From: Amycolatopsis sp. EV170708-02-1
GTDB taxonomy: Bacteria; Actinomycetota; Actinomycetes; Mycobacteriales; Pseudonocardiaceae
Length of the DNA stretch: 64,000 nt
Direction of reading: 5' to 3'
Assembly (NCBI RefSeq): GCF_022479115.1
Contig: NZ_CP092497.1
Coordinates: 1,550,001-1,614,000, forward strand
Part shown: positions 60,021 through 64,000 of the stretch, in pieces
How the letters are laid out: each line of letters starts with the position of its first letter
Position numbering within the stretch: position 1 is the stretch's first letter
The notes under the pieces: generated by a model
Told to the model about the DNA's origin: nothing
Database searches by the model: none
Seen by the model: the letters and a program-made list of their open reading frames with translations, nothing else
Made by a program: the position numbers and the translations under genes

Positions 60021-60398
60021 ATGAACACCACGACACTGGCCTCGACCACGCGGCTGAACCCGGTGAGCCGCACCCTGCCGGTTCTGCTGGCGATGGAGGA
60101 CGACGCGGAGGACGTCGGCCGCCTGGCCCCGGACGACCGCCTGACCTGCCACGTGCACGGCCGCTGGATTCACCAATGCGTGGCTTCGCCGCTGCACGTC
60201 AACCCGATCACGCGGCACCGCTGGTGCCGATCGTGCGCGACCGCGTTGACCGTCTCCATCGACGAACTGTCCGGCGACGTCACGATGTACTGCCCTCGGT
60301 GCGGCCACGGCGAAAGCGCGGCCTCCGCCCGGCTGATCGCCGCGTGCCGGGCCAGCTTGGCGGCCGCACGCCGCCGCTTCGGTGCGCGCGCCGCCTAA
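60021..60398 (+). CDS. Small zinc-ribbon-like protein
   Basis: A 125-residue protein with two CxxC pairs (WCRSC around residue 70 and YCPRCG around 94), plus CHVHGRW and HQC, suggesting a zinc-binding fold. I do not recognise the family. AAGGAGA precedes ATG 60021; a longer reading frame lacks a ribosome-binding site. The stop overlaps the convergent gene by 4 bp. Confidence 0.65.
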   Translation: MNTTTLASTTRLNPVSRTLPVLLAMEDDAEDVGRLAPDDRLTCHVHGRWIHQCVASPLHVNPITRHRWCRSCATALTVSIDELSGDVTMYCPRCGHGESAASARLIAACRASLAAARRRFGARAA

Positions 60399-61258
60399 CC
60401 GGCCCACCCGAGGACACGCTCGATGATCAGGTCGCGATCCTGGGGGCGGAGATGGAGATAGTGACCGGCGTCCGGCAGGATCCCGACGTCGGCATGGGGG
60501 AGCAGGCTTTCGAGCCGGGTGGCGGCGGCGACCGGATCGTGCACGACGCTGCGCCCGCCGAACAGGGCGAGCGTGGGCACTTCGATGGACCGGAGCGCGT
60601 CCTCGCTCGGGCGGACCTGGAACGGCACCCGGACGCGATAGCACCGGATCCCGGCGAGAATGAGCCGCGCGGCGGGCTGGTCTAGGACGTCCTCGCCGGC
60701 GGTCCACGCCACGAACCGGCGCCACAGGCGGTCGTTGTCGAGTACCGCCACGGGCAAGCCATACCAGAACGCGCGCCGGGAGAACGGCGCCGAAACGGTG
60801 GTGGCGTCCAGCAACCCGATGGACGCGAGCCTTCCGGGCGCGTGGATCGCCTGGTTGACCGCGTGCCAGCCGCCGGTCGATCCGCCCACGAGACGCACCT
60901 CGGTCAGCCCCAGGTTCTCGAAGACGGCGTCGAGAGCGTTCGCCCGGTCACGGAGGTCTTCGAAAGGGACCTTGTGCACGCTTCGGCCGGCCTCGCCGAG
61001 GGTGTCGATCGCGTAGACCGCGTGCCGCTCCGCCAACGCGGGGATCAACGCCGCGAAACAGGCTGACGTGGCCATGAGCCCCGGCAGGAGGGCGATCGGA
61101 GTGCCGCCGTCGCCGTAGCGGTAGACCCGCGTGGTGCCGTGGTGTGTTTCGACGTCGAAGACCGCGTCCGGTTTCGGACACTCGGCCATGGCACGGTCAT
61201 AGGCGGCGAAGTAGCGCTTCTCGGCCGCAGGATTCCTGAAACCCCCGATTTTCCGCAT
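60395..61258 (-). CDS. Alpha/beta-hydrolase
   Basis: A 287-residue hydrolase: IALLPGLMATSACFAAL with the oxyanion loop, nucleophile elbow RLVGGSTGGWHAVNQAI (GxSxG, Ser at about residue 128), acidic residue near VVHDPVAAA and the final DAGHYLHLRPQD with the catalytic His. It starts at ATG 61258, divergent from an AraC-type regulator 57 bp away that likely controls it. The frame remains open upstream but without homology. Confidence 0.87.
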   Translation of the reverse strand: MRKIGGFRNPAAEKRYFAAYDRAMAECPKPDAVFDVETHHGTTRVYRYGDGGTPIALLPGLMATSACFAALIPALAERHAVYAIDTLGEAGRSVHKVPFEDLRDRANALDAVFENLGLTEVRLVGGSTGGWHAVNQAIHAPGRLASIGLLDATTVSAPFSRRAFWYGLPVAVLDNDRLWRRFVAWTAGEDVLDQPAARLILAGIRCYRVRVPFQVRPSEDALRSIEVPTLALFGGRSVVHDPVAAATRLESLLPHADVGILPDAGHYLHLRPQDRDLIIERVLGWAG

Positions 61259-61315
61259 GAGCGGAACGCTAGGCGGAACCCCGGCTCCGGTCTTGAACGA
61301 AAGTAAGGTGGACTC

Positions 61316-62149
61316 ATGGGCGGATGGGGGCTCGTGGTGCCGCGGCGGGACATCGTCCGAGCACCCGGCGAACGGGTTCTCGGGTGGCCCCGTCCCGCGC
61401 TGACCGCCCATGTGTCGAGCTACATCGCGCACGACCTTCCCGACGCGGGCGCGAACTCCTGGCGGATCACGCCGTTGTCCGTGCTCACCTGGGTGATCGA
61501 CTTCGACGCACCGGACCGCGGTGCCGACGTTCCCGATTCGCCCGTGCTGGGCCTGCGGGACCGGCCGTTGCGCGTCGAACAGGCCGGGGCATCGCGCGGG
61601 GTCGTCGTCACCCTGACTCCGCTCGGTTCTTACGCGTTGTTCGGGATTCCGTTGCGGGAGCTGACGAATTCGGTGGTCGCGGCGTCCGATCTGCTGTCGG
61701 TCGGGCCGTTGACCGGACGGCTTGCCGAGGCGGCGGACTGGCCGGAGCGGTTCCGGCTGTTGGACGAATATCTGGCGGCGAGGCTTGCCCGCGGTCCCGC
61801 GCTGGCCGCCCCGGTCCGACACGCGTGGGATCGGCTCTCGGCGGGCCCGGTCCGTGTCGCCGCCTTGGCGGACGAGATCGGCTGGAGCAGGCAGCATCTC
61901 AACGCCCGGTTTCGCGAACAGATCGGGCTGAGCCCGCGCACGGCCGGACGGATCGCCCGGCTCAATCGAGTGCTGGCGCTGGTGGACCGGGCGACGTCCC
62001 GCTCGTGGGCCGAGGTCGCGTACCTGGGCGGCTACAGCGACCAGGCACATCTCGTCCGGGAGTTCCGGGCGTTGACCGGATACAGCCCCACCGAGGCCGG
62101 GAAACCGGCGGGGCTGGTTGTTCCGCCCTGTGCGTCGGCGCTTTCGTAA
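61316..62149 (+). CDS. AraC-family transcriptional regulator
   Basis: A 277-residue regulator with two helix-turn-helix motifs at the C-terminus (ALADEIGWSRQHLNARFREQIG; WAEVAYLGGYSDQAHLVREF, then TGYSPTEAG). The N-terminal part is a ligand domain without a recognisable enzyme motif. Divergent from the hydrolase gene it likely controls. Start ATG 61316, preceded by AGTAAGGTGG. Confidence 0.9.
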   Translation: MGGWGLVVPRRDIVRAPGERVLGWPRPALTAHVSSYIAHDLPDAGANSWRITPLSVLTWVIDFDAPDRGADVPDSPVLGLRDRPLRVEQAGASRGVVVTLTPLGSYALFGIPLRELTNSVVAASDLLSVGPLTGRLAEAADWPERFRLLDEYLAARLARGPALAAPVRHAWDRLSAGPVRVAALADEIGWSRQHLNARFREQIGLSPRTAGRIARLNRVLALVDRATSRSWAEVAYLGGYSDQAHLVREFRALTGYSPTEAGKPAGLVVPPCASALS

Positions 62150-62178
62150 GCCTGCGACGGCGGCGGTAGGTTGCGGGC

Positions 62179-63027
62179 ATGACCCAGATTCCGTCGCCTG
62201 CTGAGGCTGCCACGAGGATCACCGGACGCTCTGTCTCCGGGCAGAGAAGCCTCTCGGGCGGGGTGACCGAAGTGGTGCTGGACAGCGGTGACACCGTGGT
62301 CGTCAAACGGGGCCACGCCCGGAACGCGACACCCGCGGAGGCCGCGGGCCTGCGATGGCTGGGCGAGGCCGGTGCCGTGCGGGTGCCCGAAGTTCGTGGC
62401 CACGACGACGAGTGGCTGGTCACGGACCTCGTCGGCGGAGGACGGCCGACGCATCACGCGGCGGAGCGGCTGGGACGGGGGCTCGCGGCGCTGCACGCGG
62501 CGGGCGCGCCCGCGTTCGGCGCGGCGCCGCCGGAGGGGCCTGCCGACGCGTGGATCGGCCTGGCTCCGATGAAGAACACGCCGGGCGATGACTGGCCGAG
62601 GTGGTACGCCGAGTACCGGGTCCTGCCCTATGTCCGCCGCGCGGTCGACGAGGGCACGTTGACCACCGACGAGTCCGCCGTCATCGAGCGGGCCTGTGCG
62701 CGGCTCCCGGAGGTGGCCGAACCTCCGGCGCGCCTGCACGGCGACCTGTGGAACGGCAATGTGCTGTGGGGACCCGTCGAAGCCTCGCTCATCGATCCGG
62801 CGGCGCACGGCGGCCACCGTGAAACCGATCTCGCCATGCTGCAGTTGTTCGGCTGTCCGTTGCTCGACCGGGTGCTCGCCGCGTACCAGGAGGTCGCCCC
62901 GCTCGCCGACGGCTGGACCGACCGGATCGGCGCACACCAGCTGTTCCCGCTCCTGGTCCACACCGTCCTTTTCGGACGGTCCTACGCCGCGCAGGCGGTC
63001 GCGGCGGCGAAGGCCGTCGGCCGGTAG
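62179..63027 (+). CDS. Fructosamine-3-kinase-family protein
   Basis: A 282-residue member of the fructosamine kinase family (protein-kinase-like fold): the lysine of VVVKRGHARNATPAEAAG, the catalytic loop RLHGDLWNGNVLWG (HGDxxxxN) and IDPAAHGGHRETDLAML (D with H/Y). Members phosphorylate sugar-amine adducts on proteins, helping to reverse glycation; some act on other small molecules. 29 bp follow the AraC gene. Start ATG 62179. Confidence 0.9.
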   Translation: MTQIPSPAEAATRITGRSVSGQRSLSGGVTEVVLDSGDTVVVKRGHARNATPAEAAGLRWLGEAGAVRVPEVRGHDDEWLVTDLVGGGRPTHHAAERLGRGLAALHAAGAPAFGAAPPEGPADAWIGLAPMKNTPGDDWPRWYAEYRVLPYVRRAVDEGTLTTDESAVIERACARLPEVAEPPARLHGDLWNGNVLWGPVEASLIDPAAHGGHRETDLAMLQLFGCPLLDRVLAAYQEVAPLADGWTDRIGAHQLFPLLVHTVLFGRSYAAQAVAAAKAVGR

Positions 63028-63028
63028 G

Positions 63029-63703
63029 TCACCGCGCGAGGCGGTCGAGCCATTCGGCGAGCATCGCGTGCTCGGCCGGGGTCAGCACGTCCCCGGGTTC
63101 CTTCTCCAGCGCGGCTTTGAGCGCGATCGCGCGGCTGGGGATGTCCGACGTCGTGTCCGCGCTGTCGGTGGTGATGGCCGCGATGACGTGCTCGCGCGCG
63201 GCGACGATCAGGTCCGGGTCGCGGTGCTCGGGCGGGCTGGCGAGGAACGAGAGGATCACGCCCATCCCGGTCGCGTGCACCAGCTGGGCGGCCTGTTCGA
63301 CCGGGACGCGCAGCCTGCCGGCCTCGGCGATGCGTCCGACGATCCGGCGGAGGATCTCGTCCGCCTCCCGGCGCGCTTCGCGGACGCGGGGCTCGCCGTA
63401 CATGAGCATGTAGAACGCGGGCTGTCGCAGCCCGAACTCGACATGCAGGTCCCAGCCTCGCCGCAGGTCGCCCACCGGGTCGTCGGTCTCGCCGAGGGCG
63501 TGCTTTCCCTCCAGATAGCTCTTGAAGCCGTACGTGGCGACGGCGTCGAGCAGGCCGTCCTTGTCGCCGAAGGTCCGGTAGAGCGTCGGCGCCTGTACTC
63601 CGGCGGCGGCGCTGACCGCACGCGTCGACAACGCCTCGCGCCCGCCCTCCCGCAGCAGCTCCGCGGCCGCGCGGATCAACCGGTCTTTCGTCGTCAACGT
63701 CAT
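63029..63703 (-). CDS. TetR-family transcriptional regulator
   Basis: A 224-residue regulator with the TetR helix-turn-helix (LIRAAAELLREGGREALSTRAV, AAAGVQAPTLYRTFGDKDGLLDAV) and a variable C-terminal ligand domain. Divergent from an SDR gene 92 bp away. Start ATG 63703. Confidence 0.9.
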   Translation of the reverse strand: MTLTTKDRLIRAAAELLREGGREALSTRAVSAAAGVQAPTLYRTFGDKDGLLDAVATYGFKSYLEGKHALGETDDPVGDLRRGWDLHVEFGLRQPAFYMLMYGEPRVREARREADEILRRIVGRIAEAGRLRVPVEQAAQLVHATGMGVILSFLASPPEHRDPDLIVAAREHVIAAITTDSADTTSDIPSRAIALKAALEKEPGDVLTPAEHAMLAEWLDRLAR

Positions 63704-63742
63704 GTATCAACGATAACACTCAGCGGGTAGCAGTGGTTCGAT

Positions 63743-63771
63743 ATCGGTGATACGGTGATCTCGTTACCGAT
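63743..63771. promoter_or_regulatory. Candidate TetR operator upstream of the SDR gene
   Basis: ATCGGTGATAC and GTTACCGAT form an imperfect dyad in the TetR/SDR gap, with GTTATCGTTGATAC (minus strand, near 63704-63717) as a related second element. Low confidence. Confidence 0.3.
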
Positions 63772-63795
63772 GGAAACACCTGATGGGAGCTCTTC

Positions 63796-64000
63796 ATGGC
63801 ACGCGTAGCGATCGTCACCGGCGGGTCCCGGGGCATCGGCAGGGAGTCCGCCGAGCGGCTGGCGTCCGACGGGTTCGCGGTCGTCGTCGTATACGGCGGC
63901 AACAAGGACGAGGCGCAGGCCGCGGTCGACGCGATCACGGCCGCCGGAGGCCAGGCGATCGCGGCCCAGGCCGACGTCGCCGACGAGCAGGCCGTCGCGG
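63796..64000 (+). CDS. Short-chain dehydrogenase, N-terminal part
   Basis: The first 68 residues of an SDR; the gene runs off the right edge. It shows the cofactor motif VTGGSRGIGRESAERL (residues 6-21), VVVVYGGNKDEAQA and AAQADVADEQA. The VYG..K pattern suggests NADP(H) preference. It is divergent from the TetR gene and likely controlled by it. GGGAGC precedes ATG 63796. Confidence 0.88.
   Translation, partial: MARVAIVTGGSRGIGRESAERLASDGFAVVVVYGGNKDEAQAAVDAITAAGGQAIAAQADVADEQAVA

Overview
The window is high-GC actinobacterial DNA. GTG and TTG starts, ATGA gene overlaps, leaderless-looking promoters, fructosamine-kinase, DUF2252, DUF1206 and DUF5997 families and long intergenic palindromes all fit a Pseudonocardiaceae genome. 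Amycolatopsis is my best guess; this is an inference from style, not from a marker gene. No rRNA, tRNA or CRISPR array was seen.

Region 1 (1-16041) is the most notable part. It is an iac-type gene set for catabolism of the plant hormone indole-3-acetic acid. A leftward operon carries iacA, iacB, iacC, iacD, iacE and iacF homologues followed by a cytochrome P450. The rightward genes are a PAS sensor kinase, iacG (flavin reductase), an unknown 86-residue protein, iacH (amidase) and a FixJ/NarL-type response regulator. An iacI homologue (SnoaL-like), a metabolite:H+ symporter broken by an apparent one-base frameshift, and a second amidase lie just beyond. A 1263-bp IS3-family element (11152-12414) sits between the two halves. 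A GTAGGGGAAATCCT-like motif recurs in the control regions and may be the response-regulator site.

Region 2 (16153-25935) holds a MacB-like ABC exporter, DUF2252 and DUF1206 proteins, a small monooxygenase-like protein, a membrane-anchored DJ-1/PfpI protein, a small membrane protein and a LiaR/DesK-type two-component pair. Region 3 (26020-34439) is a LacI-controlled YtfQRT/YjfF-like furanose importer with a secreted family-2 glycosidase carrying two arabinose-binding (AbfB) modules. Region 4 (34522-43065) contains small regulators and membrane proteins, a secreted serine beta-lactamase/DD-peptidase relative, an isocitrate lyase/PEP-mutase protein coupled to a DHA2 exporter, and an ECF sigma factor.

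Region 5 (43121-48404) has a short uORF ahead of an EF-G-like GTPase, a repeat-rich gap, a PE-PPE-type secreted protein, a VOC protein and a transporter. Region 6 (48474-53545) is a branched-chain 2-oxoacid dehydrogenase operon with a divergent Lrp regulator, then a second Lrp gene divergent from a LysE exporter. Region 7 (53645-64000) carries secreted proteins, a ROK regulator divergent from xylose isomerase with two matching operators, hydrolases, a thioesterase relative lacking its nucleophile, an AraC regulator, a fructosamine kinase and a TetR/SDR pair.

Three classes of intergenic repeat run through the window: a 46-bp palindrome built on GGACGGTT..AACCGTCC (three copies), palindromes built on GAAAGTGGCTTTC (three loci), and 21-bp unit arrays arranged as large hairpins (three loci, one split by the IS element).
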